64,000 bases of DNA from Reyranella aquatilis (GTDB lineage Bacteria; Pseudomonadota; Alphaproteobacteria; Reyranellales; Reyranellaceae): contig NZ_JAJISD010000001.1 of NCBI RefSeq assembly GCF_020880995.1, positions 1,054,001-1,118,000 of the forward strand, written 5' to 3'. Position numbers and translations under genes: made by a program. This document shows positions 24,207 through 33,071 of this stretch, piece by piece. Under the pieces are notes generated by a model, which saw only the letters and a list, made by a program, of their open reading frames with translations, had not been told where the DNA came from and made no database searches. Numbering within the stretch: position 1 is the stretch's first letter; every line of letters starts with the position of its first letter.

Positions 24207-24508
24207 TCGTGCTTGCCGATGCGCGGTTCGATCCCGCCTAGACGGACGACGTCGTCGCCATCGCACGTCCGATGATCGAGGCTTCGCGTGCCGAAGCCGG
24301 CTGCGCCGGCTACGACTATGCGTTCGACATGCTCGAGCCGGGCCTGATGCGCGTGCGCGAATGGTGGAAGGACGAGCAGGCGCTGAAGGACCATTTTGCG
24401 ACGCCGCACATGGCCGTCTTCCTCAAGGCGCTGCGCGACCTGAAGCCGAAGTCGGTCACGATCAGATGCCACGAGCTCGGCCCGGAGCGACCGATGCCGA
24501 ACGCATAG
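24200..24508 (+). pseudogene. ABM-domain monooxygenase interrupted by an in-frame TAG
   Basis: An ATG with upstream GAGAGG starts MLIVLADARFDPA, then TAG at 24239-24241, then the same frame continues TDDVVAIARPMIEASRAEAG to a stop at 24508. Together these make a complete antibiotic-biosynthesis monooxygenase domain (about 102 residues), including YDYAFDMLEPGLMRVREWWKDE and a C-terminal DLKPKSVTIRCHEL-like strand. A single C-to-T change of a glutamine CAG would explain the stop. It may be a true lesion or a base-call error. A shorter product could start at the ATG at 24272. Confidence 0.7.
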
Positions 24509-24583
24509 TCCAAAACGTTTCTGAACCGAGCGTGCCGCCGAGCCTCTGAAGGCGGCGCCGCCAGCTGGCGCATGGGAATGCGC

Positions 24584-25915
24584 CTACCCCCGCTTCCAGC
24601 TCGTACCCTTCGGCCCGTCCTCGAGGATCACGCCCTTCGCCTTGAGATCGTCGCGGATGCGATCGGACTCCTTGAAGTCCTTGGCCTTGCGCGCCGACTG
24701 ACGCGCCGCGATGGCGGCCTCGATATCGGCATCGGATGGGCCCTCGGCGGCCGACGCCGGCATCCAGCGAAACCACGCCTCGGGATCCTGCTGCAGCAGC
24801 CCGAGCGCCAAGCCGCCCGCCTTCAGCTCCGACGGATCGCGCAACTGGTGCAACGCGCTGATGGCCAGCGGCGTGTTGAGATCGTCCGACAGCGCGTCCT
24901 CGACCGAAGCCGGGCTCGGCTTCTCCTCCAGCGTCTTGCCTCGCAGCAACCCGTACCAGCGATCGAGCGTGCCCTTGGCCTGGGCCAGGCCTTCCTGCGT
25001 GAAGTCGAGCGGCTGACGGTACTGCGCCGACAGCAGCAGCAGCCGGATCACCTCGCCGGGATACTGGTCGAGCAGCTCGTGCACGGTGAAGAAGTTGCCG
25101 AGCGACTTGCTCATCTTCTCCCCGGAGATGTTCAGGAAGCCATTGTGCATCCAGTACTTCGCCATGATGGCGTGACCGAAGGCGCTGCGGCTCTGCGCGA
25201 TCTCGTTTTCGTGGTGCGGGAAGATGAGGTCGAGGCCCCCGGCGTGGATGTCGAAGGTCTCGCCGAGCAGTGCGCCGCTCATGGCAGAGCACTCGATGTG
25301 CCAGCCCGGACGGCCGCGGCCCCACGGGCTCGGCCAGCCCGCCTGGGCGTCCGTCGAGGGCTTCCACAGCACGAAGTCGGCGGGATCCTTCTTGTAGGGC
25401 GCGACCTCGACCCGGGCGCCCGCGATCAACTCGTCATGCGAGCGGCGCGACAGGCGGCCATAGTCTTCCATGCTCGGCACGTCGAACAGGACGTGTCCCT
25501 CGGCCTCATAGGCGTGGCCACGCGCGATCAGCCGCTCGATGAGGGCGATCATCTCGCCGACATACTTGGTAGCGCGCGGTTCGACATCGGGCGCGAGCGC
25601 CCCGAGGCGGCTCATGTCGCTCTGGTAGGCGGTCGCCGTACGCTCGGTCAGCGCGTCGATCGACTCCTTGTTCTCGGCGGCGCGTACCATGATCTTGTCG
25701 TCGATGTCCGTGATGTTGCGGACATAGGTGACCTTCGGATGGCGCCGCTTCAGCAGTCGGTAGAGCACGTCGAACACGACGACCGGCCGCGCATTGCCGA
25801 TATGGACGTAGTCGTAGACCGTCGGGCCGCAGACGTAGAGGCGGACATGCGACGGATCGAGCGGCACGAACGGCTCTTTTTCGCGCGACAGCGTGTTGTA
25901 AACGACGAGGGACAT
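24584..25915 (-). CDS. cysS: cysteinyl-tRNA synthetase
   Basis: A 443-residue class I aminoacyl-tRNA synthetase that charges tRNA-Cys. The HIGH-type motif is VHIGNARP (residues 38-41), and the KMSKS motif is at 267-271. Zinc ligands match the family: Cys29 in [10 protein letters not shown], Cys209 in HIECSAMSG, and His234 with Glu238 in IFPHHENE. Length is slightly short compared with the E. coli enzyme (461). It appears to be a single-gene unit, essential, converging on the ABM pseudogene. Confidence 0.96.
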   Translation of the reverse strand: MSLVVYNTLSREKEPFVPLDPSHVRLYVCGPTVYDYVHIGNARPVVVFDVLYRLLKRRHPKVTYVRNITDIDDKIMVRAAENKESIDALTERTATAYQSDMSRLGALAPDVEPRATKYVGEMIALIERLIARGHAYEAEGHVLFDVPSMEDYGRLSRRSHDELIAGARVEVAPYKKDPADFVLWKPSTDAQAGWPSPWGRGRPGWHIECSAMSGALLGETFDIHAGGLDLIFPHHENEIAQSRSAFGHAIMAKYWMHNGFLNISGEKMSKSLGNFFTVHELLDQYPGEVIRLLLLSAQYRQPLDFTQEGLAQAKGTLDRWYGLLRGKTLEEKPSPASVEDALSDDLNTPLAISALHQLRDPSELKAGGLALGLLQQDPEAWFRWMPASAAEGPSDADIEAAIAARQSARKAKDFKESDRIRDDLKAKGVILEDGPKGTSWKRG

Positions 25916-26245
25916 CGCCCCTTCTCCCGACTCAAATACGAACGAAGGCTACAGGACCCTGGCGGGCCTCAGGCCTCGATACATCGCGCGATGCGCGCGG
26001 CGGGAAGAAAGATCTGCGACATGATCCCAATCTATACGATGGGTTCCTGCTGCGCAATTCGCGGCCCGTGGCAACACTTTCCAGGTCACATGCGGAAGCC
26101 CGGCGGGGCCGGGCGCATAACGGACGATCGGCAGGTCAGCCGGCGAAATCGTGGCGTGGCCTCGGGTAGGACCTTGGCGGCCAGTCGTTGGCGGGTCAGG
26201 CCTGCTCCGCTAGTCTTGCGGCAATTGCGGAGGAAACGAACGACG
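25916..26245. other. 330-base gap upstream of cysS and the dienelactone hydrolase
   Basis: No convincing gene. A GC-rich hairpin with arms GCCCGGC and GCCGGGC and a GGG loop lies at 26098-26114, with no T-run. The region presumably holds the divergent promoters of cysS and the plus-strand hydrolase; I cannot pick them out with confidence. Confidence 0.4.
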
Positions 26246-26962
26246 ATGCGCACCGAAAGTATCGAGTACCGCGCCGATGGCGTCCGCATGATCGGCCAGT
26301 ATGTGGTCGACGACAGCAAGCCCGGGCGTCGTGGCGGAGTCCTCGTCTGCCACGAGGGTCCGGGCCTCACCGACCATACGAAGAAGATCGCGGCGCGCCT
26401 CGCAGCCCTCGGCTATGCGGCCTTCGCCATGGACTATCACGGCGACGGCAAGCCGCTTGCAGATCCCAGCCAGACCATGGCGCGGCTGCAGCCCTGGATG
26501 GCCGATCCGACAGGCATCCGCAGCCGTGCCCGGGCGGCGCTGGATGTACTGAAGGAGCAGAAGGAGGTTGATCCCGCGCGGCTCGCCGCCATCGGATACT
26601 GCTTCGGCGGCACCACCGCGCTGGAGATCGCGCGCAGCGGCGCCGACGTGAAGGCGGTCGTCGGTTTTCATTCCGGCCTCGCGACGGCGCGGCCGCAGGA
26701 TGCGGTGAACATCAAGGCCAGGGTGCTGGTCTGCATCGGTGCGGACGATCCGATCATTCCTCCCGAGCAGCGCGCTGCCTTCGAAGCCGAGATGAAGAGC
26801 GGGGGCGTCGACTGGCGGCTGCAGCTCTATGGCGGCGCCGGCCACAGCTTCACCAACCCGGCCGCCGATTCGCGCGGCATGAGGGGGTTCTTCTACCACG
26901 CGGCCACCGATCGCCGCTCGTGGAATGCCATGATCGAGTTGTTCGACGAGACACTGAACTAG
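26246..26962 (+). CDS. dienelactone hydrolase family protein
   Basis: A 238-residue alpha/beta hydrolase of the DLH family. The nucleophile is Cys in IGYCFGGTTA (Cys119) rather than Ser, as in true dienelactone hydrolases. The acid is in CIGADDPIIPP and the histidine in GGAGHSFTNP. It would open a lactone or cleave an activated ester. GCGGAGGAAA precedes the ATG, confirming the start. A Bug receptor gene follows after 28 bases. Confidence 0.88.
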   Translation: MRTESIEYRADGVRMIGQYVVDDSKPGRRGGVLVCHEGPGLTDHTKKIAARLAALGYAAFAMDYHGDGKPLADPSQTMARLQPWMADPTGIRSRARAALDVLKEQKEVDPARLAAIGYCFGGTTALEIARSGADVKAVVGFHSGLATARPQDAVNIKARVLVCIGADDPIIPPEQRAAFEAEMKSGGVDWRLQLYGGAGHSFTNPAADSRGMRGFFYHAATDRRSWNAMIELFDETLN

Positions 26963-26990
26963 GCTTCGGAAAAACAAGGGAGGAAACGAA

Positions 26991-27965
26991 ATGAAGCGCC
27001 GTCAACTGATCGTCCCCGGAGCGGCCGCGCTGGTCGCCCCGTCCATCGCCCGCGCGCAGGGCAAGTTCCCCGACAGGCCGATCCGCTTCGTCATCCCGTT
27101 CGCGCCGGCCGGCCCCACCGACATCATCGGTCGCATGGCGGCGGAGAAGCTCAGCGCCATCCTGGGCCAGCAGGTCATCGTCGACAACAAGGCGGGTGCT
27201 GCCGGCTCGATCGGCGCGGTCGACGTGAAGAACGCCAAGCCCGACGGCTACACCTTGCTGTGCGCGCCCTCCTCCACGCACGCCATCAATCCGACGGCCT
27301 TCGTGAAGCCGGCCTACGACGCCGTGAAGGACTTCACACCCATCGCGTCGATCTGCGTCAATCCGCTGGTCCTCGTTGCGCGCATGGACATGCCGGACAC
27401 GGTGATGGGCCTGGTCGAATTGATGAAGAAGAACCCCGGCAAGTATTCGTACGGGTCATCGGGGGCGGGCTCGATCATCAACCTGGCCGGCGAGTACTTC
27501 AAACGCGAGGTCGGGGGCATGGACGTCGAGCACATCCCCTACAAAGGGTCGGCACCGGCGCTGCAGGACATGATGGCGGGCCAGACCGCCTGGATGTTCG
27601 AGACATTCAGCACGACGCTTCAGCTTCACAAGGCCGGCAAGGTTCGCATCCTGGCCTACGCCTACTCCAAGCGCGCGCCCGTCGCGCCCGAAATTCCAAC
27701 GATGATCGAGGCCGGCGTGAAGGGCTACGAGGCCTATACCTTCAATCTCATCCTTGGCCCGGCAAACGTGCCGCAACCCGTCGTTGACGTCCTCGACCAG
27801 GCGGCGCGCCGGGTGATGAAGGATCCGGCCACCATCAAGTTCCTGGAAGACATCGCCGCCGTGCCGACGACCGACACCACGCCTCAACTCACGGCGAAGT
27901 TCATCAACGACGAGATCGCGAAATGGGCGCCGGTGATCCGGGCCGCCGGGATCAGGATCGAATAG
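26991..27965 (+). CDS. Bug/TctC family tripartite tricarboxylate receptor
   Basis: A 324-residue periplasmic receptor with signal MKRRQLIVPGAAALVAPS (twin-arginine-like) and a cleavage site near ARAQG. Mature motifs are IRFVIPFAPAGPTDIIGR, QQVIVDNKAGAAGSIGA, AKPDGYTLL and GKYSYGSSGAGS. Ligand is probably a carboxylate. It is preceded by the dienelactone hydrolase, so it may take up the compound that enzyme processes. GGGAGG stands before the ATG. Confidence 0.9.
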   Translation: MKRRQLIVPGAAALVAPSIARAQGKFPDRPIRFVIPFAPAGPTDIIGRMAAEKLSAILGQQVIVDNKAGAAGSIGAVDVKNAKPDGYTLLCAPSSTHAINPTAFVKPAYDAVKDFTPIASICVNPLVLVARMDMPDTVMGLVELMKKNPGKYSYGSSGAGSIINLAGEYFKREVGGMDVEHIPYKGSAPALQDMMAGQTAWMFETFSTTLQLHKAGKVRILAYAYSKRAPVAPEIPTMIEAGVKGYEAYTFNLILGPANVPQPVVDVLDQAARRVMKDPATIKFLEDIAAVPTTDTTPQLTAKFINDEIAKWAPVIRAAGIRIE

Positions 27966-27972
27966 AGCCCGC

Positions 27973-28395
27973 TCAGCGATACCCCGCCGGGGGCGGCACG
28001 TTCGCGGGCGCCGGTGCGATCGGCGCCTGCTGCGGCATCTGGGCCGGCGTCGGCAGGTTCATGCTGTTCGGACCGGTCGAGATACCGTCCGTCGACGCCA
28101 CGCGGCCCGGGGCATTCGCCCCGGTGTTGCTGATGTAATAACCGGCGACTGCGTTGGAATTGTCGCCCGCGGTCTTGGCGGGCACATCGATGATACCGAC
28201 GCGGGCACCGCTCTTGTCGATCCGGTAGCCCTCGGGATCCATTGCAAAGCCCTCATTGTCGACCCGAAGTCCGCCTGGCTGCACCCGATACGCGGGCGGC
28301 GGCGTGGTCTCGCTATACAGCGGCTGGGGCAGCGGGTCGCAGGCTGCGAGAAGCGACACACCAAGCGCCGCACCCACCAAAGCTCTCGCAGCCAT
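27973..28395 (-). CDS. lipoprotein of unknown function
   Basis: A 140-residue lipoprotein: signal MAARALVGAALGVSLLAAC with a lipobox LLAAC at about residues 15-19. The mature part contains VDNEGFAMDPEGYRIDKSGAR, a motif of the type G-x-x-x-D-x-x-G-x-R-x-D-x-x-G also seen at the end of the neighbouring lipoprotein, and a Pro/Ala-rich tail. The ATG at 28395 is preceded by an in-frame TTG that I do not use. Function unknown; likely outer-membrane or periplasmic, ten bases downstream of its neighbour in the same strand. Confidence 0.65.
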   Translation of the reverse strand: MAARALVGAALGVSLLAACDPLPQPLYSETTPPPAYRVQPGGLRVDNEGFAMDPEGYRIDKSGARVGIIDVPAKTAGDNSNAVAGYYISNTGANAPGRVASTDGISTGPNSMNLPTPAQMPQQAPIAPAPANVPPPAGYR

Positions 28396-28404
28396 CAAAC
28401 CCCC

Positions 28405-29019
28405 TCATGGTGTGGTCGACTGCGGGCTGATGATGTTGCCGTTGCGGTCGAGCCGGTTTCCCTGGCCATCATAGCGGAAACCATACTCGTCGCGGAAGGC
28501 CTCAACGCCTGCCGGCGGGGTGGGCTGATAGGCGACCGGCGGGGTGCTGTAGGTAGTGGTCGAGACGGTCGTGGCCGGTCCGTAATAGGTCGGGGCTGCC
28601 GGGGCGGTCTGATAGTAGGTCGTGGTCTGGGAGGGGTAATAGACGCTCCCCGGTGCCGGAACCGGCGTCACGGCGGCCTGGTCGCGGTAGCGCCGGGCAT
28701 CGATCTCTCGGCCCACACAGCGATCGTACATCGTGCTGCCGGGCGTGAGCCCGTAGGAATAGCAGGCGTTCCGGGCGTCGGCGTCGAGGCTGGCGACCGT
28801 GTACCCGACGGGGACCCGCCCCTGGGCACGGGCCGCGGCTTCCCGCGAGACGCAGCGATTGTAGTTGTCCGTGCCCGCGCGGAAACCATAGTCCAGGCAG
28901 GCCTGCTCAGAACTGCTCACCGGATAGGCACGAGCGGTGCGGGTTTCGTAGGTAGTGCTGCTACAGGCGGCGGCCGAGAGGCCCAAGGCGGCCACGGCCA
29001 GGATCTTCGAAGCGCTCAT
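28405..29019 (-). CDS. lipoprotein with Cys-x-D/S-Y-G repeats
   Basis: A 204-residue lipoprotein with lipobox SAAAC (Cys19). Two repeats of about 25 residues follow: ACLDYGFRAGTDNYNRCVSRE and ACYSYGLTPGSTMYDRCVGRE, each with two cysteines about 15 residues apart, probably forming one disulfide each. A Thr/Tyr/Pro-rich linker then leads to EYGFRYDGQGNRLDRNGNII, the G-x-R-x-D repeat shared with the next gene. Function unknown. The pair of lipoproteins probably form one transcription unit. Confidence 0.65.
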   Translation of the reverse strand: MSASKILAVAALGLSAAACSSTTYETRTARAYPVSSSEQACLDYGFRAGTDNYNRCVSREAAARAQGRVPVGYTVASLDADARNACYSYGLTPGSTMYDRCVGREIDARRYRDQAAVTPVPAPGSVYYPSQTTTYYQTAPAAPTYYGPATTVSTTTYSTPPVAYQPTPPAGVEAFRDEYGFRYDGQGNRLDRNGNIISPQSTTP

Positions 29020-29093
29020 GAGGATGTCCTCCAGGTAAATTCCTGGGGGCCAGAACGGGAAACAGCGCCGCGGGTTGCAGGTTGCCTGCGCGA

Positions 29094-30781
29094 TCAGGCC
29101 CGCTGCTTGATCACCCCGTCGCGCAATTCGCGGCGCAGGATCTTGCCGACATTCGTCTTGGGAAGCTCCTGGCGGAACTCGATGACCTTCGGCCGCTTGT
29201 AGCCCGTCAGCTCATCGTGACAGTAGGCCATCAGCGCTTCCTGCGTGAGCGCAGGATCCTTCCGGACCACGAACAACATCACGGCCTCACCGGAATTCTT
29301 GTCCGGCACCCCGATGGCGGCGCATTCCAGCACGCCCGGATGCGCCGCCACGACCGCCTCGACCTCGTTGGGATAGACGTTGAAGCCGGACACGAGGATC
29401 ATATCCTTCTTGCGATCCACGATCTTCGTGTACCCGCGCGCATCCATGATGCCGACGTCACCCGACTTGAAGAAGCCGTCGGGAGTCATGACCTTCGCGG
29501 TCTCCTCCGGCTGCTGCCAGTAATCGCGCATGACCTGCGGCCCGCGAATCGCGATCTCCCCGGCCTGCCCCAGGGGCACATCCTGGCCGCCATCGTCGAG
29601 GATGCGGATCTCGACGTTGGGCAGCGGCAGGCCGATCGTACCGGTATAGGCTTCCGAATCGGTCGGATTGCAGGTCACTCCTGCAGACGTTTCGCTGAGC
29701 CCGTAGCCTTCACAGATAGGACAGCCGGTGACCGCGAGCCACTTTTTCGCGACGGCCTCCTGCACCGCCATGCCGCCGCCGTTGGAGATGACCAGCTCGG
29801 AGAAGTCGAGCTTCGCGAAGTCGGCGTTGTTGGCCAGACCGTTGAACAGCGTGTTCACCGCCGGGAAGATGTTGATCCGGTACTTGGCCAGCTCCTTGAC
29901 CGTGCCCGCGAGATCGCGCGGGTTGGGAATCAGGATATTGAGCGCGCCGGTGCGCATGCCGAGCAGGCCGCAGGTGACGAAGGCGAAGACATGGTAGAGC
30001 GGCAGAGCGCAGACGATGGTGGTCTGGCCGCTGATCTTCCGGCGGTTGAGGCCCGGCTGCATCCACGCTTCTGACGCCAGCAGGTTGGCGACAAGCGTGC
30101 GATGAAGCAGGGTCGCGCCCTTCGAGACCCCCGTCGTGCCGCCGGTGTATTGCAGTACCGCGACGTCGTCGGGGCCGAGCTGCGGCTTCGCGAGCGTCAG
30201 CCGGCGACCCGCGCTCACGGCGTCGTTGAACGTGACATGGCCCGGCAGCGACCAGGCCGGTACCATCTTACGCACGTTGCGGACGACGAAGTTGACGATC
30301 AGTCCCTTGGGGAAGCCCAGCAGGTCGCCCATCGACGCCACCACGACATGCTTGACGCCGGTCTCCGCGACGACGTGCTGCAGGGTCGTCGCGAAGTTCT
30401 CGAGGATGACGATGGCTTCCGCGCCGGAATCCTTCAGCGGTGCTCGAGTTCGCGCGCCGTGTAGAGCGGATTGACGTTCACGGCGATGAAGCCCGCGCGC
30501 AGGACGGCCGCCACGGCGACCGGATACTGCAGCACGTTCGGCATCATGATGGCCACGCGCGCGCCGCGCTTCAGGCCCCTGCCCTGCAGCCACGCGCCCA
30601 GCGCCTGCGACAGTGAATCGATCTCGCCGAAGGTCAGGGCCTTGTCCATGCAGACATAGGCCTTGCGATCGCGATACTTCGAGAAACTCTCCTCGAACAG
30701 GGTCACGACGCTGGCATAGGCGGTCGGATCGATGTCCGACGGCACGCCCGGCGGATAATTCTTGAGCCAGAAGCGGTCCAT
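29094..30781 (-). pseudogene. fadD: long-chain acyl-CoA ligase, frameshifted
   Basis: An AMP-forming acyl-CoA synthetase in two frames. The 5' part (30781-30437) encodes MDRFWLKNYPPGVPSDIDP, FGEIDSLSQALGAWL and NVNPLYTARELEH, then stops. The rest, from LKDSGAEAIVILENFATT to the C-terminal NVGKILRRELRD, is in the next frame. It includes YTGGTTGVSKGA (ATP loop), YGLSETSAG and DRKKDMILVSGFNVYP. Adding one base at about 30438-30439 (expected codons for His-Gln-Leu) would restore 562 residues, the normal FadD size. It may be a true null or an assembly error. Acyl-CoA would feed the WS/DGAT nearby. Confidence 0.85.
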
Positions 30782-30829
30782 GTCGTTCCTCCCAGAACGT
30801 CGTTGAACGCACTATACCGTCGGCGCACG

Positions 30830-30859
30830 AAAAAAGGCCCGTCCTCGCGGACGGGCCTT
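30830..30859 (-). terminator. intrinsic terminator downstream of the phasin
   Basis: On the minus strand an 11-base stem (AAGGCCCGTCC pairing with GGACGGGCCTT) with a four-base loop runs into six T. It lies 22 bases after the phasin stop and ends that transcript before the fadD start. Confidence 0.88.
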
Positions 30860-30881
30860 CGAACTCGAAGCCTGGGGCAGT

Positions 30882-31331
30882 TTAGGCCGCAGTCTTGGTG
30901 AACTTCTCGATGCGCTCCTGCACGGGGCGGACGACGTCGTCGGCCGACTTGCGGACGAACGCGCCGAGGTCCTGCGCCTGGGCGATGCGGGTCTCGAGAC
31001 GGCCGCGCCAGTACTTGGCCGAGACGTCGAACGCCTCGAGCGGCGACTTGGCCGAGAGGAAGTCACGCATGGCGGCGAAGCCGGCGTCGGCGTCTTCCTT
31101 GGCGACGTCGAGGAGCTTGAGGCTGGCCTTGGTGGCGCCATCACGAACCTGGGCGTACTGGGTGTTCAGCTCCTCCGAGGCGCTCTGCGCGGCCTGGCTG
31201 ATCTTCTCGAAGCCCTCGGTGGCCTTGCGGACGCCGATCTGGGCGAACTCGCGGACGCGCTCGCCGGCGGCCTTGGTGGTCTCGTTGGCGTGCTCGATGA
31301 CGTTCTCGATGGCAGCGGTCTGGGTGGTCAT
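30882..31331 (-). CDS. phasin family protein
   Basis: A 149-residue amphipathic helical protein. MTTQTAAIENVIEHANETTKA, FEKISQAAQSASEELNTQYAQ and the C-terminal FVRKSADDVVRPVQERIEKF are typical of the phasin_2 family that coats PHB granules. The start chosen is the ATG giving this N-terminus; an upstream frame adds 27 residues without support. Its promoter contains two TTGTGCG-Y-TGC elements, and it has its own terminator, so it is probably strongly expressed as a single gene. Confidence 0.88.
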   Translation of the reverse strand: MTTQTAAIENVIEHANETTKAAGERVREFAQIGVRKATEGFEKISQAAQSASEELNTQYAQVRDGATKASLKLLDVAKEDADAGFAAMRDFLSAKSPLEAFDVSAKYWRGRLETRIAQAQDLGAFVRKSADDVVRPVQERIEKFTKTAA

Positions 31332-31395
31332 GGCGTAAGGTCCTGCAATTGGTTGGTGTGGTAACAAATGGCGATGGGGCGTATATGGGATCGCC

Positions 31396-31430
31396 ATTGT
31401 GCGTTGCAACATAAATTTGTGCGCTGCGGC
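31396..31430 (+). promoter_or_regulatory. two direct TTGTGCGYTGC repeats upstream of the phasin
   Basis: ATTGTGCGTTGCAAC at 31396-31410 and TTTGTGCGCTGCGGC at 31416-31430 repeat at exactly 20 bases, two helical turns. They are 65-100 bases upstream of the phasin start on the opposite reading strand. The first contains TGC-GTT-GCA. This is the expected kind of site for PhaR, the PHB-granule-sensing repressor of phasins. Confidence 0.5.
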
Positions 31431-31437
31431 GAAGAAA

Positions 31438-31460
31438 ATTGATAATGATTATATATCAAT
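31438..31460. promoter_or_regulatory. AT-rich inverted repeat in the phasin/WS-DGAT divergent region
   Basis: Arms ATTGATA and TATCAAT separated by nine bases of A and T only. It is the most AT-rich spot of the window and lies about 100 bases upstream of both divergent genes. It may be a regulator site or simply part of a promoter. Confidence 0.35.
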
Positions 31461-31561
31461 AACTTAGAAGGATGCCCCCTCCGGCGGCTCTTGCCTTACC
31501 GGGACCGGACGGAGGACAAATTGTCCAACGACAAGCAAGGCGGACCACGGGGAGGACGCCA

Positions 31562-33016
31562 ATGGACCTGCAGCAGCTTTCCGGAATCGATGCCTCGTTT
31601 CTGTATCTGGAAACGCCCGAGACGCCCATGCATGTGGCGGGCCTCACCTACTTCGAATTGCCGCCCGGCTTCGAGGGCAGCTTCTACCAGCACTTCCGGA
31701 AGTTCTTCGAAAGCCGGTTGCACACGATCCCGATCTTCTCGAAGCGTCTGGCGCCCTCCCTCTACGATCTCGACCATCCCGGCTGGGTCGACGAGGCCAC
31801 GATCGATCTCGACTACCATCTGCGTGAGACGGCGCTGCCGTCGCCGGGCACGGAGGAGCAACTCGAGGAGGTGATCTCGCGGCTTCACGCCAACACGCTC
31901 GATCGCAGCCGCCCGCTCTGGCAGTTCTACGTGATCACCGGCCTCGCGAACGGCCAGGGCGTGCTCTATTCCAAGGTCCATCATGCCGCGATCGACGGCG
32001 GCGCGGGCATGGCGATCAACAAGGCGCTCTACGATGTGAGTGCGACGCCGCGCGACGTGGCCCCGCCGCCGCCGAAGCCGGCGGGCGCCGCCTCGGCCCC
32101 GAGCTCGCCAACGGCCGTCGATCCCATCAAGGGCATGGCCGACATCATGGGCAACATGATGCGCCAGCAGCTGAAGATGCTGCAGGCCGCCCCCGACATC
32201 ATGAACTCGATGGCCAGTGCCTTCCTCGGCAAGCCCGGCGAAATGCCCAAGGCACTCAGCACCCTGCAGAGCCTCGCCAGCCAGCTTCCGACGCTCAGTG
32301 CGCCGAAGACGCCGTTCAATGCCACCATCACGCGCGAGCGCAGCTACGCAGCGCGCACGATCTCGCTGAACGACGCCAAGGCGATCGCCAAGGCGGGCGG
32401 CGCCAAGCTGAACGACGTGGTGATGGCGGTGTGCAGCGGCGCGCTGCGGCGCTACCTGCAGGAGAAGGGCCAGCTTCCCGACAAGCCGCTGATCGCCGGC
32501 GTGCCCATCAGCCTGCGCGAGCCGGGCGACACGCGGCAGAACAACCAGGTCTCCGGGATGCTTTGCCAACTCGCCACCGAGATCGCCGATCCGGCGGAGC
32601 GGCTGCGCGCCATCGTGAAGTCCTCGACCGAGTCCAAGCAGATTGCCGGCACGTTCCGCGATGCCGTGCCGCAGGATTTCGCCTTCGTGGGGGCGCCTAT
32701 CTTGCTGCAGCTCGTGATGCTTGTGTACGGACGCAGCGGCCTGGCCGACAAGCTCCCGATGCCGATGAACGTCACCATCTCCAACGTACCCGGCCCGCCG
32801 ATGCCGCTCTATTGCGCCGGCGCCAAGGTGACGGCGCTGCATCCCGTTTCGATCCCCGCGCACGGTGCGGCACTCAACATTACCGTGCAGAGCTACATGG
32901 ATGCGCTGAACTTCGGCCTGACCGCCGACCGGCGCGCGGTGCCGGACGTGGCGCGGCTGGGAGACTATCTTGTCGAGGCCACCGACGAGCTGAAGCGGGC
33001 GGTCATTTCAGGTTGA
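31562..33016 (+). CDS. wax ester synthase/diacylglycerol acyltransferase (WS/DGAT)
   Basis: A 484-residue bifunctional acyltransferase making wax esters and triacylglycerols from acyl-CoA. The start MDLQQLSGIDASFLYLETPETPMHVAG is the family N-terminus, preceded by GGGGAGG. The catalytic HHxxxDG motif is VHHAAIDGG (His140, His141, Asp145). NNQVSGMLCQLATEIADPAERL, PMPMNVTISNVPGPPMPLY and the C-terminal domain are typical. It is divergent from a phasin and followed by a lipase-like gene, so neutral-lipid storage is likely. Confidence 0.92.
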   Translation: MDLQQLSGIDASFLYLETPETPMHVAGLTYFELPPGFEGSFYQHFRKFFESRLHTIPIFSKRLAPSLYDLDHPGWVDEATIDLDYHLRETALPSPGTEEQLEEVISRLHANTLDRSRPLWQFYVITGLANGQGVLYSKVHHAAIDGGAGMAINKALYDVSATPRDVAPPPPKPAGAASAPSSPTAVDPIKGMADIMGNMMRQQLKMLQAAPDIMNSMASAFLGKPGEMPKALSTLQSLASQLPTLSAPKTPFNATITRERSYAARTISLNDAKAIAKAGGAKLNDVVMAVCSGALRRYLQEKGQLPDKPLIAGVPISLREPGDTRQNNQVSGMLCQLATEIADPAERLRAIVKSSTESKQIAGTFRDAVPQDFAFVGAPILLQLVMLVYGRSGLADKLPMPMNVTISNVPGPPMPLYCAGAKVTALHPVSIPAHGAALNITVQSYMDALNFGLTADRRAVPDVARLGDYLVEATDELKRAVISG

Positions 33017-33071
33017 AAGTCGCAATTCGCGTTCCGATATGTGAGATTCACGGCGCAACAAAGGAGCCCTC

